DNA of 64,000 nucleotides from Bordetella genomosp. 11 (GTDB lineage: Bacteria; Pseudomonadota; Gammaproteobacteria; Burkholderiales; Burkholderiaceae_B), in assembly GCF_002261215.1 (NCBI RefSeq), contig NZ_NEVS01000004.1, forward strand, positions 62,001-126,000. Direction: 5' to 3'. Within the stretch, counting starts at the first letter, position 1. Each line of letters begins with the position of its first letter. The notes beneath the pieces are model-generated. The model was not told the DNA's origin. It did no database searches and saw nothing but the letters and a program-made list of their open reading frames with translations. Made by a program: the position numbers and the translations under genes. Shown piece after piece: positions 7,188 through 16,337 of the stretch.

Positions 7188-9632
7188 ATGCCCCTTGCAG
7201 ATATCGCCTCTTCCATGTCGAGCCAGCCGCCCACCGCGGGCCCGCCGCCGTCCGCCGCGCGCCCCGACGAAGCCGCCACCTATGTCGTGGCCGTACGCGC
7301 GCTGTGCGAGTTCACCGCGCGGCGCGGCGACCTGGATTTGCGCTTCACGCCTTCGCCGTCCGCGCAAGAGGGCGTCGCGGGACATGGTCTGGTCGCGGCG
7401 CGGCGGGGCGCCGAGTACGAAGCCGAAATCGCACTGGCCGGCATGCACGGTCCGCTGCGCGTGCGCGGTCGCGCGGACGGCTACGATGCCGGCCGCAATC
7501 GCCTGGAAGAGATCAAAACCCATCGCGGCGATGTCGAGCGCATTCCGGCCAACCACCGCGCCTTGCACTGGGCCCAGGCCAAGGTCTACGGCCATCTTCT
7601 CTGCGAGGCCCGGAACCTGTCCCGGCTCGATATCGCGCTGGTGTACCTGGACCTGGGCAGTCAACAGGAAACCGTGCTCGTCCATGCGCACAGCGCGGGC
7701 GAGCTGCGCGATTTTTTCGTCGAGCAATGCGATCGGTTCCTGGCATGGGCGCGCCAGGAAATCGCCCACCGGCAGGCCCGCGACGCGGCGATGCGCCGCC
7801 TGGAATTCCCGTTGGGCCCGTTCCGCGCGGGGCAGCGCGACCTGGCCAAATCGGTATTCCGCGCGGCGCGCGATGCGCACTGCGTGCTCGCGCAGGCGCC
7901 GACCGGCATCGGAAAAACCATGGCCACGCTGTTTCCCATGCTGAAGGCCTGCGCGGATACGCTGGACAAGGTCTTTTTCCTTTGCGCCAAGACGGCGGGC
8001 CGGCGGTCCGCCCTCGATGCGCTGGACTGCTTGCGGCAGGAGACGCCCGGCCTGCCGCTGCGCGCGCTGGAACTGGTGGCGCGCGACCAGGCCTGCGAGC
8101 ATCCGGACAAGGCCTGCCATGGCGAATCATGCCCGCTGGCGCGGGGCTTCCACGACCGCCTGCCGGCGGCACGCGCCGCGGCCCTGGCCACGTATTCCAT
8201 GGACCGGGGCAGCGTTCGCGCCGCCGCCCTGGCGCACGACATCTGCCCGTATTTCCTCGGCCAGGAGCTGGCACGCTGGAGCGACGTGGTGGTGGGCGAC
8301 TACAACTACTACTTCGATTCCAGCGCGATGCTGTATGGCCTGACCATGGCCAACCAATGGCGCGCCGGCCTGCTGGTGGACGAAGCGCACAACATGCTCG
8401 AACGGGCGCGCCGCATGTATTCCTGCACCCTCGGGCTGGACGACATAACGCTGGCGCGCCGCGCCGCGCCGGCCGGCCTGCGCCGGCCCCTGGATGCGCT
8501 GCGGCGCGTGTGCCGCGGCCTGTTGGCCGAACAGCCGGGCGCGTATGCGGCGCACGAATGTGTCCCGCCGGCGCTCCTCGCGCAGTTGCAGCGGACGGCG
8601 ACCGCGCTGGCAGGACATTTCGCCGAGCAGGGCGGCGATGCGTCCGAGCCGCTGCTGCGCCTGTACTTCGACGTCCTGGCCTTCGCGCGGCTGGCGGAAA
8701 CTTTCGGCGAACACGCCATTTTCGATATCTCGCGCGACGACGGCGCGACGGGCCGGCACGTACACGGAACGCTGTGCATCCGCAATGTCGTGCCGGCGCC
8801 TTTCCTCGCGCCGCGGTGGGCGGCCGCGCATGGCGCCGTGCTTTTCTCCGCGACCTTGCACCCCATGGATTTCCATCGCGATACCTTGGGCCTGCCGCGC
8901 GGCTGCCAATGGCTGGACGTTCCCGGTCCGTTCCGCGCGGAACAGCTGGCGGTGCATGTGGTGGGCGATGTTTCGACGCGCTACCGCGACCGGGATGCGT
9001 CCGTCCCGGCTATCGTGGACATCATGGCGCGAGAGTACGCGGAGCGACCGGGCAATTACCTGTGCTTCGCCAGCAGCTTCGATTACGCGGGCCGCCTGGC
9101 GGCCCATATGCGCGCGCGTTTTCCCCAAATGCCTGTATGGGAGCAGGCCGCGGGAATGCAGGCGGTGAACCGCGATGCGTTTTTGGCGCGCTTCGTGCCC
9201 GGCGGCGCGGGCATCGGCTTCGCCGTGCTGGGCGGTGTATTCGGCGAGGGGGTGGACCTGCCTGGCGATCGGCTGATCGGCGCCTTCATCGTTACGCTGG
9301 GGCTGCCGCAGGTCAACCCGGTGAATGAGCAAATGATGCGGCGCATGCAGGCACGCTTCGGCAACGGTTTCGACTACACCTACCTGTTCCCCGGCCTGCA
9401 GAAGGTCGTGCAGGCGGCGGGCCGCGTGATCCGTACGGAAACGGACCGGGGCAGCGTCTACCTGATCGATGACCGGTTCGGCCGCGCCAAGGTGCGCGCG
9501 CTATTGCCGGCCTGGTGGCGGCCGCGCGTGCTCCAGCAGGGGCTGGGCGGAGCAGGCGCACCCGCCCGGCGCGTCGGCGAGCCGGGCGCCGCCACGGTCC
9601 CGGCTGCCGCCGCGATTCGTCAGGAAAACTGA
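7188..9632 (+). CDS. DinG/Rad3-like ATP-dependent DNA helicase with N-terminal PD-(D/E)XK nuclease domain
   Basis: An 814-residue superfamily 2 helicase. Residues about 30-200 look like a RecB-type nuclease: Asp97 (GRADGYD), then Glu108-Ile-Lys110 (LEEIKTHRG), then Gln130 in HWAQAKVYGHL. The helicase starts near 205 with Walker A APTGIGKT (237-244). A cysteine cluster follows (Cys281, Cys303, Cys310, Cys315) that could bind the 4Fe-4S cluster of XPD/DinG enzymes. Walker B is LLVDEAHNM and motif VI is QAAGRVIRTETDRG. The start at 7188 is chosen for a GGAGG seven nt upstream; the open frame runs further 5' but over the divergent gene's promoter. The likely role is DNA repair or replication-fork processing; the precise pathway is not known. 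Confidence 0.85.
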   Translation: MPLADIASSMSSQPPTAGPPPSAARPDEAATYVVAVRALCEFTARRGDLDLRFTPSPSAQEGVAGHGLVAARRGAEYEAEIALAGMHGPLRVRGRADGYDAGRNRLEEIKTHRGDVERIPANHRALHWAQAKVYGHLLCEARNLSRLDIALVYLDLGSQQETVLVHAHSAGELRDFFVEQCDRFLAWARQEIAHRQARDAAMRRLEFPLGPFRAGQRDLAKSVFRAARDAHCVLAQAPTGIGKTMATLFPMLKACADTLDKVFFLCAKTAGRRSALDALDCLRQETPGLPLRALELVARDQACEHPDKACHGESCPLARGFHDRLPAARAAALATYSMDRGSVRAAALAHDICPYFLGQELARWSDVVVGDYNYYFDSSAMLYGLTMANQWRAGLLVDEAHNMLERARRMYSCTLGLDDITLARRAAPAGLRRPLDALRRVCRGLLAEQPGAYAAHECVPPALLAQLQRTATALAGHFAEQGGDASEPLLRLYFDVLAFARLAETFGEHAIFDISRDDGATGRHVHGTLCIRNVVPAPFLAPRWAAAHGAVLFSATLHPMDFHRDTLGLPRGCQWLDVPGPFRAEQLAVHVVGDVSTRYRDRDASVPAIVDIMAREYAERPGNYLCFASSFDYAGRLAAHMRARFPQMPVWEQAAGMQAVNRDAFLARFVPGGAGIGFAVLGGVFGEGVDLPGDRLIGAFIVTLGLPQVNPVNEQMMRRMQARFGNGFDYTYLFPGLQKVVQAAGRVIRTETDRGSVYLIDDRFGRAKVRALLPAWWRPRVLQQGLGGAGAPARRVGEPGAATVPAAAAIRQEN

Positions 9633-9718
9633 CAAACGCGCAGGATAAATCGATATTCCACGGCAGCGGCGCCGCGTAGGATGGGCAGCGTCATTGAACA
9701 CGCATTGCGGGAACCGCT

Positions 9719-10390
9719 ATGAACGCCGAAACCTGGAACGCCCTGGATTCCTTCCTCGAAGACGTACTGTTTCTGCGGGATGCCCGCCTGGACGCGGCGC
9801 TGGCCCGTGCGGAGCAGGCGGGCCTGCCGCCGCATGGCGTGGCCCTGAACCAGGGCAGGATGCTGCAGATTTTTGCACGAATGGTCCGCGCGCGCCGCAT
9901 CCTGGAGATCGGCACGCTGGGCGGCTATAGCGCCATCTGCATGGCGGATGCCCTGCCGGAGGGCGGCAAGCTCGTATCCCTGGAGCGCGATGCGCGCTAT
10001 GCCCGGGTCGCGCGCGAGAACATACGCGCGGCCGGCCTGGAGCGGATGGTGGACGTCGTGGTCGGCGATGCCGCCACGACCCTGGACCGCATGGTGGCGG
10101 AAGAGGCCGCGCCTTTCGACCTGATCTTCATCGACGCGGACAAGAAAGACAACCCGCGTTATCTGGCGGCCGCCCTGCGGCTTGCGCGCGATGGCACCGT
10201 TATCGTCGGCGACAACATCATACGGGGCGGCCGCCTGCACGCCGAGGACGCCCAGGACGATCCGGATGTGCGCGGCGCGCGCACCTTCCTGGCCGATATG
10301 GCGCGGGATCTGCGCCTGACCTGCACCGCCTTGCAGACCGTGGGCAGCAAGGGATGGGATGGTTTTTCGCTGGCGATCGTCTCCATGTAG
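9719..10390 (+). CDS. Class I SAM-dependent O-methyltransferase
   Basis: A 223-residue methyltransferase of the catechol/caffeoyl-CoA O-methyltransferase family. Motif I, LEIGTLGGYSAICMADAL, at about residues 61-78 binds S-adenosylmethionine. LIFIDADKKDNPRYL at about 139-153 carries the acidic metal- and SAM-associated residues (IDADK). Length fits the family (210-240). It stands alone, 86 nt after the helicase gene, and converges with the YciE-like gene. Small bacterial members methylate catechols or unidentified phenolics; the substrate here is unknown. Confidence 0.88.
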   Translation: MNAETWNALDSFLEDVLFLRDARLDAALARAEQAGLPPHGVALNQGRMLQIFARMVRARRILEIGTLGGYSAICMADALPEGGKLVSLERDARYARVARENIRAAGLERMVDVVVGDAATTLDRMVAEEAAPFDLIFIDADKKDNPRYLAAALRLARDGTVIVGDNIIRGGRLHAEDAQDDPDVRGARTFLADMARDLRLTCTALQTVGSKGWDGFSLAIVSM

Positions 10391-10465
10391 CGCAATGACG
10401 CTGGGGAGGGTGCCGGCCAGGGCGCGGCAGGCGCCTGGCGGGCGGCCCGCGTGCCCGCCGCGCGT

Positions 10466-11002
10466 TCAGACCTTCGCCTTGGCTCCCGGCATCTGGGCCA
10501 GTTCCAGGAAACGCCGCGCAACGCTTGCCATGTTGTGTTCCAGCCAATCCGCCATGGCCTGCTCCTGCGGCAGGATGCGTTCGCATACCGCCATCGTCTC
10601 GCGGTCGCCCAGCAGCCGCGCGGCCTCGATCAGGTTCCGGTACGAGGCGATCTCGAAATGCTCGAACGCATAGCTCAGCATGCTGCCCTTGACGATTTCG
10701 TCGCTGGCGAACATCCCCACGGCGCCCTGCATGCCCGCCATCGCCTTGCCCGCCAGGTCCTTCATCGCCGAGGTGTCGCCGCCGCGCCGTTTGATGCAGG
10801 CGGCAACCAGCCAGGCCTGGTCGCGGGTCTCTTCGATATGCTGTTCGATCCTGCGCTTCAGGTCGGGGTAGTTCTCGATGCGCCTGGCCATGGCCGTCAA
10901 CATCGTTTCCGCCTGCTGTTCCATGGCGTGCGCATCGCGCAGCCAATCCATGAAATGCGATTCCAGGACGTCGCGGTCCATGGTCATCCCTGCATTTTCC
11001 AT
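10466..11002 (-). CDS. YciE-like ferritin-fold protein (DUF892)
   Basis: A 178-residue, mostly helical protein. It matches the YciE/DUF892 family: LESHFMDWLRDAHAMEQQ at the start, an internal HIEETRDQAWLVAACI helix, and AFEHFEIASYRNLIEAARLLGD near the end. The spaced Glu and His residues suggest a four-helix ferritin-like di-metal site. Family members are induced by general and osmotic stress in enterics; their biochemical role is unsettled. Start at 11002 is supported by GAGGAGAC upstream; an in-frame extension overlaps ligD and is rejected. It lies directly downstream of ligD in the same direction, 32 nt away, so it may be co-transcribed with the repair genes. Confidence 0.88.
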   Translation of the reverse strand: MENAGMTMDRDVLESHFMDWLRDAHAMEQQAETMLTAMARRIENYPDLKRRIEQHIEETRDQAWLVAACIKRRGGDTSAMKDLAGKAMAGMQGAVGMFASDEIVKGSMLSYAFEHFEIASYRNLIEAARLLGDRETMAVCERILPQEQAMADWLEHNMASVARRFLELAQMPGAKAKV

Positions 11003-11034
11003 TGTCGTCTCCTCGGATATCGGGTGCGTGGCGC

Positions 11035-13572
11035 TCAGGCCTTCGGGTCGAAGTCCAGCTGCTTCATCGCGGGCCCGACGGATTGCGGCCGGTAATCGCG
11101 CCAGGGATCGTTGCCGACATCCAGGCGCGTGTGCGCGGTGGCGATCGTCCACTGCGCACCGCTTTTGATTTGCGCCAGCTCGTCCCAGCCGATCGGTACC
11201 GAGATGCCCAGCCCCGGCCGCGCGCGCGCCGACCAGGCGGCGACGGTGGTCGCGCCGAAGCCGTTGCGCAGGTAATCCGGAAAGATCTTTCCGACGCGGT
11301 TCTTCGGGCCGCTTTTCGCCACGAAGAGCTGCGGCAGGGTCCTGGCCAGATGCCGCACGATGGCCTCCGAGAACCCCTTGATGGCGTCCCACCCGTACTG
11401 CTTGCGCAGGGGGACGACCACATGCAGGCCCTTGCCGCCGCTGGTTTTCAGCCAGCATTGCAGTCCGATTTCCTCCAGCAGCACGCGGACCAGTCCGGCG
11501 GCCTGCTGCATGGTTGCCCACTTCACGCCATCTCCGGGGTCCAGGTCGAGCAGCATGCGATCGGGCTTGTCGATCGCGGTCTTGACGGCGTTCCATGTGT
11601 GGAATTCGACCACGTTCATCTGCGCGGCGGACATGATCGCCGCGCCCGAAGGCACCTCCAGTAGCGATGGGTGGTCGGGGTCCAGGCGTTCCGGCAGCGC
11701 CTTGACCCCGGGCATGGCCGCTTCCAGGTGCTTCTGGAAGAACAGCGGTTCCTGTATGCCGCCCGGCGCGCGCACCAGGGATACCGGCCTGCCTTTCAAG
11801 TGCGGCAGCAGCAGGGGCGCGACCAGGCCGTAATAGCGCGCCAGATCCAGCTTGGTCAGTCCGGTGGAGGGATCGATGACGCGATCCGGATTGGACAGGC
11901 GCCCGGACTTCGCCGTTTTCGCCGCCTTCGTCGTTTTGGCCGTCTTCGCCGTCCCGGCCGCCTTCACCGCCTTGGCCGGGACTGCCTTTTCGCGCGTTAT
12001 CGCGCGCGCTGGCTTGTCCGTGCGCAGGCCGCGGAATACCGAATGGCGTATATGGCCGGATTTCGTCCATTCGCCGAACGACACCTCCGCCACGAGTTCG
12101 GGCTTGATCCAGTGTGCGCGACGCGGCATGTCGGCCTGCTGGGGCAGGGGGCGTTCCGCGACCGCCAGTGCCCGCATCTTGCGCGCCATGTCGTCCAGTC
12201 CCCGCGTATCGAAGCCCGTACCCACCTTGCCGGCATAGCGCAGGCCGCCTTTCTCGTCATGCACCGCCACCAGCAACGCCCCGAAGCCGGTGCGGCTGCC
12301 GGCGGGATCGGTATAGCCGACGATAACGAATTCCTGCCTCTGGGCGCATTTGATCTTTACCCAATTGTCGGATCGCCGCGAGACATAAGTAGCGTTGCGG
12401 CGTTTCGCGATGATGCCTTCCAGGCCCATTTTGCACGCCGACTGCACCAGGTCCTTGGGCGGCGCGTCGAAGGCCGCGCTGAACCGCACGGGGCCTTCCT
12501 TGGCGGCTCCCAGCAGCTGTTCCAGCAAGGCACGGCGGGTGGTGAGCGGCTCCTCGCGCACGTCGCGGCCCGCGACGAAGGGCAGGTCGAAGGCATAGAA
12601 GACGATATCGCCCGTCCGCTCGCTGTCGAAGGCGTTCTGCAATGCCTGGAAGCTGGGCGTCCCGTTGTCCGCAAGGACCACGATTTCGCCGTCGATCCAC
12701 GTCCCCGGCACCTTCAGCTTGCCCAGCGCCTTCACCAGATGCGGCATCCTGGCGCTCCAGTCGTGGCCATTGCGGGTGTAAAGCCGCGCGCCTTTTTCGT
12801 CCAGGCGGGCCAGCAGGCGATAGCCGTCGAACTTCAGCTCGTAGACCCAATCGGCTGCGTTCGGCGGCACGCCGTCCACCAGCGTGGCCAGTTGCGGTTT
12901 CAGGGTGGCGGGCACCGCGCGCGCCACGCCGGGCAGTTTCGGTTCCGGGCTTTCCTGTTGCGCCTTTGCCGCTGTCGGCTTGCCGCCGCGCGCGGCCCGG
13001 GCCAGTGCCTTTTTGCGCTGCGCGCGCAGCGGCACCACGCTGTCAGGCATCTCGTCCACCACGCTGAACTCCTGCTCGGCGCGGGCAAACTCGTCGCGGT
13101 CCTTGATCAGCAGCCAGGGCGGCTGGCGTTCGTTTTCCTTGCCGTGCAATCGCACGAGTGCCCAGCGCCCCTGCATCTTGGCGCCCATGAGGTCGAACTT
13201 CAGATGGCCTTCCCGATATCCCTTGCGCGGATCGCCCACCGGCTGCCAGGTGCCTTCATCCCAGATGATGACCTTGCCGGCGCCATACTGGCCCTTGGGG
13301 ATCTCGCCTTCGAACTGGTTGTAGGCGATGGGGTGGTCCTCCACCTGCACGGCCATGCGCTTGACGGCGGGATCGTAGCTGGGTCCTTTGGGGACCGCCC
13401 AGCTTTTCATGGCGCCGTCGAGCTCCAGCCGGAAATCGTAGTGCAGGCGCGTGGCCCAGTGCTTCTGGATCACGAAGGCGCGTGCCGCCGCGTTGGGCTT
13501 GCCGCCGCCGGCAGGTTCCGACGTGACCTCGAAGTTGCGCTTCTGCCGGTACTTGGCAAGGGTATCCGCCAT
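11035..13572 (-). CDS. ligD: Multifunctional DNA ligase D (non-homologous end joining)
   Basis: An 845-residue enzyme with the Pseudomonas-type domain order. Residues about 35-165 form the 3'-phosphoesterase: His38, His44, Asp46, Arg48 (LHYDFRLELDG) and His80 correspond to its catalytic set. The ATP-dependent ligase spans about 225-520, with the adenylated lysine at Lys247 in ELKFDG. The C-terminal third is the AEP-type polymerase/primase (LLDLDPGDG and SGGKGLHVVVPL). Between ligase and polymerase lies a Lys/Ala/Thr-rich low-complexity linker (coded around 11900-11985) with repeated AKT/KAAKTA units. LigD trims, fills and seals double-strand ends brought together by Ku, whose gene ends 3 nt upstream on the same strand. 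Confidence 0.97.
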   Translation of the reverse strand: MADTLAKYRQKRNFEVTSEPAGGGKPNAAARAFVIQKHWATRLHYDFRLELDGAMKSWAVPKGPSYDPAVKRMAVQVEDHPIAYNQFEGEIPKGQYGAGKVIIWDEGTWQPVGDPRKGYREGHLKFDLMGAKMQGRWALVRLHGKENERQPPWLLIKDRDEFARAEQEFSVVDEMPDSVVPLRAQRKKALARAARGGKPTAAKAQQESPEPKLPGVARAVPATLKPQLATLVDGVPPNAADWVYELKFDGYRLLARLDEKGARLYTRNGHDWSARMPHLVKALGKLKVPGTWIDGEIVVLADNGTPSFQALQNAFDSERTGDIVFYAFDLPFVAGRDVREEPLTTRRALLEQLLGAAKEGPVRFSAAFDAPPKDLVQSACKMGLEGIIAKRRNATYVSRRSDNWVKIKCAQRQEFVIVGYTDPAGSRTGFGALLVAVHDEKGGLRYAGKVGTGFDTRGLDDMARKMRALAVAERPLPQQADMPRRAHWIKPELVAEVSFGEWTKSGHIRHSVFRGLRTDKPARAITREKAVPAKAVKAAGTAKTAKTTKAAKTAKSGRLSNPDRVIDPSTGLTKLDLARYYGLVAPLLLPHLKGRPVSLVRAPGGIQEPLFFQKHLEAAMPGVKALPERLDPDHPSLLEVPSGAAIMSAAQMNVVEFHTWNAVKTAIDKPDRMLLDLDPGDGVKWATMQQAAGLVRVLLEEIGLQCWLKTSGGKGLHVVVPLRKQYGWDAIKGFSEAIVRHLARTLPQLFVAKSGPKNRVGKIFPDYLRNGFGATTVAAWSARARPGLGISVPIGWDELAQIKSGAQWTIATAHTRLDVGNDPWRDYRPQSVGPAMKQLDFDPKA

Positions 13573-13574
13573 GG

Positions 13575-14513
13575 TCAGGCCGCCTTACGCGCACGGCCGC
13601 CCGATTTCGAGGCGGACTTCGCGGACTTCGTCTTGGCGGCCGATTTGCGCGCCGGACTTTTTTTGGTAGCGCCCGCATGTCCGGCCGACGCCGTCTTGCC
13701 GCCCGCATGCCGGCCTTTCAGGCTGCGTTGCAGCAGCTCGGTCAGGTCGATGACGTTGCTCGAAGACGCCTCCGGCGCTTCTTCCTGCGGCTCGATCACG
13801 GTCTCGGTCTTGCCGGCTTTTACCTTCTGCTCCACCAGCGCCATGATGGCCTGGCGGAATTCGTCCTTGAAGTCCTCCGGATCCCAATCGCCGGACATGT
13901 CGTCCACCAGCATCTTGGCCATTTTCTGTTCCTGCGGGCTGGCGGCCAATGCCTTGGCGCCGACCGCCGGCAGGTCCAGTCCCTCCAGGGACTTCACCTC
14001 GTCACCCCAGCGCATCAGATTCAACACCAGTGCGTCGCCGGACGGCACCAGCGCGGCCAGGTGCTGCTTGGTCTGGATCACGACCTTGGCGATGCCGATC
14101 TTGCCGGTCTTGGCCAGGGTATCGCGCAGCAGCGCATACACCTTCTGGCCCTTGTTGATCGGGGCGACGTAGTAAGGCCGCTCCAGGTAGACAAAGGAGA
14201 GTTGCCCGGCGGGAACGAAGCGCTGTATCTCTATGGTCTGCGTGGTGCGCGGATAGGCTTCGGCGATTTCTTCCGGCGAGATGATCACGTACTGGCCGTC
14301 CTCGTACTCGACGCCCTTGACGATGTTTTCCCTATCTATCTCGCGGCCGGTGCGCTTGTTGATGCGCTTGTAGCCCACCGGGTCCATGGTGCGCTTGTCG
14401 AGCCAGTCGAAATCGACGCCGGATTCCACGGTGGCGGTATGCAGCCCGACCGGTATGTTGACCAACCCGAACGAGATGGCGCCTTTCCAGATCGTTCTTG
14501 TGGACGAGGCCAT
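13575..14513 (-). CDS. ku: Ku protein (non-homologous end joining)
   Basis: A 312-residue bacterial Ku homodimer subunit that threads onto broken DNA ends and recruits LigD. The N-terminal block TIWKGAISFGLVNIPVGL is the family hallmark. The ring-forming core runs to about residue 255. The last ~50 residues are a Lys/Ala/Ser-rich tail (KKSPARKSAAKTKSAKSASK), as in Ku proteins whose basic C-terminus helps DNA binding and LigD stimulation. AGGAG precedes the ATG. The gene is first in a leftward ku-ligD-yciE-like run with almost no spacing to ligD. Confidence 0.97.
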   Translation of the reverse strand: MASSTRTIWKGAISFGLVNIPVGLHTATVESGVDFDWLDKRTMDPVGYKRINKRTGREIDRENIVKGVEYEDGQYVIISPEEIAEAYPRTTQTIEIQRFVPAGQLSFVYLERPYYVAPINKGQKVYALLRDTLAKTGKIGIAKVVIQTKQHLAALVPSGDALVLNLMRWGDEVKSLEGLDLPAVGAKALAASPQEQKMAKMLVDDMSGDWDPEDFKDEFRQAIMALVEQKVKAGKTETVIEPQEEAPEASSSNVIDLTELLQRSLKGRHAGGKTASAGHAGATKKSPARKSAAKTKSAKSASKSGGRARKAA

Positions 14514-14638
14514 GGCAACTCCTGTTTTCCAGGGCGCATGCGCCAGCCCGCCTGCGCCGATCGCTCGTGCGCAGCAACTTCCATGCCGGATTCGTCCGAA
14601 GGCGTGCGCCGCGGTGCCGCGGCGTGCCGGTGCCGCCG

Positions 14639-15580
14639 TCAGAAGGCGACCGCACCGGCGCCTTTCAGCCCCAGCATGGCACGGGCCTCGTCGGGCGTGG
14701 CGATTTCCAGCGAGAGTTCTTCCAGGATGCGGCGGATCTTCCGCACCTGCTCCGCGCAGGACTTCGCCAATTGCCCCTTCCCCAGGTAAAGGCTGTCTTC
14801 CAGCCCGACGCGTACATTGCCGCCCAGGATGGCGCCCATGGTCACCAGCGGCATCTGGTGCCGGCCGGCGCCGAGCACCGAGAAGCGGTAGCCGTCGCGG
14901 CCGAACAGCCGGTCCGCGGTGGTCTTCATGGTGGCCAGGTTCTCCGGATCAGGACCCATGCCGCCCAGGATGCCGAAGATGCTCTGGATGAACAAAGGCC
15001 CTTTCACCAATCCCTCGTCGACGAAATGCGCCAGGTTGTACAGGTGTCCCATGTCATAGCATTCGAACTCGAAGCGGGTGCCGCAGTCCTCGCCCAGCAC
15101 CTTCAGGATGTGCCGGATGTCGCGGAAGGTATTGCGGAAGATCAGGTCTTCCATGCCCTCGATGTAGGGCTTCTCCCAGTCGTGCTTCCATTGCGCGATG
15201 CGCCGCGCCGCGGGGTGGATGGAGAAGTTCATCGATCCCATGTTCAGCGAGCACATTTCCGGCTTGGCGCGCAGCGGATAGGCCAGCCTTTCCTCCAGCG
15301 TCATGCGCGTGCTGCCGCCGGTGGTGATGTTGATCACCGCGTCGGTGGCGTCGCGGATGACCGGGACGAAGGCATCGAATACGGCGGGGTCCGCGGTCGG
15401 CCTGCCGTCGCCCGGGTCGCGCGCATGCAGATGCAGGATGGCCGCGCCGGCCTGTGCCGCCTCGATGGCCTGCGCGGCGATCTGTTCCGGCGTGAGCGCA
15501 AGATGCGGCGACATGGTGGGCGTATGGACGGACCCGGTGACCGCGCAGGAAATGATGACTTTTTGCTGGCTGGTTTTCAT
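14639..15580 (-). CDS. Beta-keto acid cleavage enzyme (BKACE / DUF849 family)
   Basis: A 313-residue TIM-barrel enzyme of the family of 3-keto-5-aminohexanoate cleavage enzyme (Kce). These zinc enzymes condense a beta-keto acid with acetyl-CoA and split it to acetoacetate and a new acyl-CoA. The zinc ligands are visible as His50 and His52 in ILHLHARDP, and a further metal-binding region is FECYDMGHLYNLAHF. The start at 15580 opens with MKTSQQKVIISCAVTGS, the usual family N-terminus; an in-frame upstream extension would run into the intergenic region and livF and is not conserved-looking. It is the last gene of the leftward ABC transporter operon, 34 nt after livF, so the imported compound is probably degraded through a beta-keto acid. 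The substrate side chain is not known. Confidence 0.88.
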   Translation of the reverse strand: MKTSQQKVIISCAVTGSVHTPTMSPHLALTPEQIAAQAIEAAQAGAAILHLHARDPGDGRPTADPAVFDAFVPVIRDATDAVINITTGGSTRMTLEERLAYPLRAKPEMCSLNMGSMNFSIHPAARRIAQWKHDWEKPYIEGMEDLIFRNTFRDIRHILKVLGEDCGTRFEFECYDMGHLYNLAHFVDEGLVKGPLFIQSIFGILGGMGPDPENLATMKTTADRLFGRDGYRFSVLGAGRHQMPLVTMGAILGGNVRVGLEDSLYLGKGQLAKSCAEQVRKIRRILEELSLEIATPDEARAMLGLKGAGAVAF

Positions 15581-15614
15581 GGCGAATGGTGGCTCGGAGT
15601 GGAAAAACGGCGGC

Positions 15615-16337
15615 TTATACGGCCAGCCATTGCGAGACGACGGCCTGGTTGGCGCCCAGTTCGGCGGGGCTGCCCTCGAAGACGATACGGCCATGCCCCA
15701 TCACGCAAACCCGCGTCGAGACCTTCAGCGCGATGGTCAGTTTCTGTTCGACCAGCAGCACCGATACGCCTTTGCGATGCATGTCCCGGATGCATTCGCC
15801 GACCTGGCTGACGATCCTGGGCGCCAGGCCCTCGGTGGGCTCGTCGATCAGGATCACCAGCGGATTGGCCAGCAGCGAGCGGCATATCGTCAGCATTTGC
15901 TGCTCGCCGCCCGACATGCTGCCGGCCTTGGTATTGCGCCGTTCCTTCAGCCGGGGGAAATAGTCGAACATCTGCTCCATCGTCCAGCGGTGCGCGCCCG
16001 CCACCGGCGGCTGCTCGCCCATGCGCAGGTTCTCCTCGACGGTCAGGTTGGCGAAGATCTCGCGCTCTTCCGGCACGTAGGCGATACCGGCCCGGCAGAT
16101 GGCGTAGGGACGCGCGCCGGCCAGGTCGCGTCCGCGCAGACGGATGTGGCCGGCCGTCGGCGCGACCAGGCCCATGATCGTCTTCATGGTGGTCGATCGT
16201 CCCGATCCGTTGCGGCCGACCAGGCTGACGACTTCGTCGGCGGCCACGCGCAGGCTGACGCCGTGCAGCACGTGGCTTTTGCCGTAATGCGCGTGCACGT
16301 TATCGACTTCCAGCAGGGGCGTGGGGTTCGGGTTCAT
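15615..16337 (-). CDS. livF: Branched-chain amino-acid-type ABC transporter ATP-binding protein (LivF type)
   Basis: A 240-residue ABC ATPase of the LivF group. The signature MSGGEQQMLTICRSL and Walker B VILIDEPTEGLAP are normal. Walker A reads GRNGSGRS (residues 41-48): the invariant lysine that contacts the ATP phosphates is arginine at position 47, coded by CGA on the coding strand at about 16197-16199. That change normally cripples hydrolysis, so this half-site may be weak or silent while LivG carries hydrolysis, or the base call may be wrong. The ATG overlaps the livG stop as ATGA. With LivG, LivH, LivM and the binding protein it forms a complete HAAT-type importer. Confidence 0.92.
   Translation of the reverse strand: MNPNPTPLLEVDNVHAHYGKSHVLHGVSLRVAADEVVSLVGRNGSGRSTTMKTIMGLVAPTAGHIRLRGRDLAGARPYAICRAGIAYVPEEREIFANLTVEENLRMGEQPPVAGAHRWTMEQMFDYFPRLKERRNTKAGSMSGGEQQMLTICRSLLANPLVILIDEPTEGLAPRIVSQVGECIRDMHRKGVSVLLVEQKLTIALKVSTRVCVMGHGRIVFEGSPAELGANQAVVSQWLAV

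Noticed and set aside
5904..8120. 738-codon open frame on the - strand spanning the FdhF/YdeP gene and helicase
   Set aside because: It overlaps two well-supported genes in other frames and its translation is Arg/Ala/Gly-rich without motifs.
10395..10440. GCCAGGGCGC...GCGCCTGGC hairpin between the methyltransferase and YciE-like genes as a terminator
   Set aside because: The stem is bulged and there is no T-tract; in this GC-rich DNA such hairpins are common by chance.
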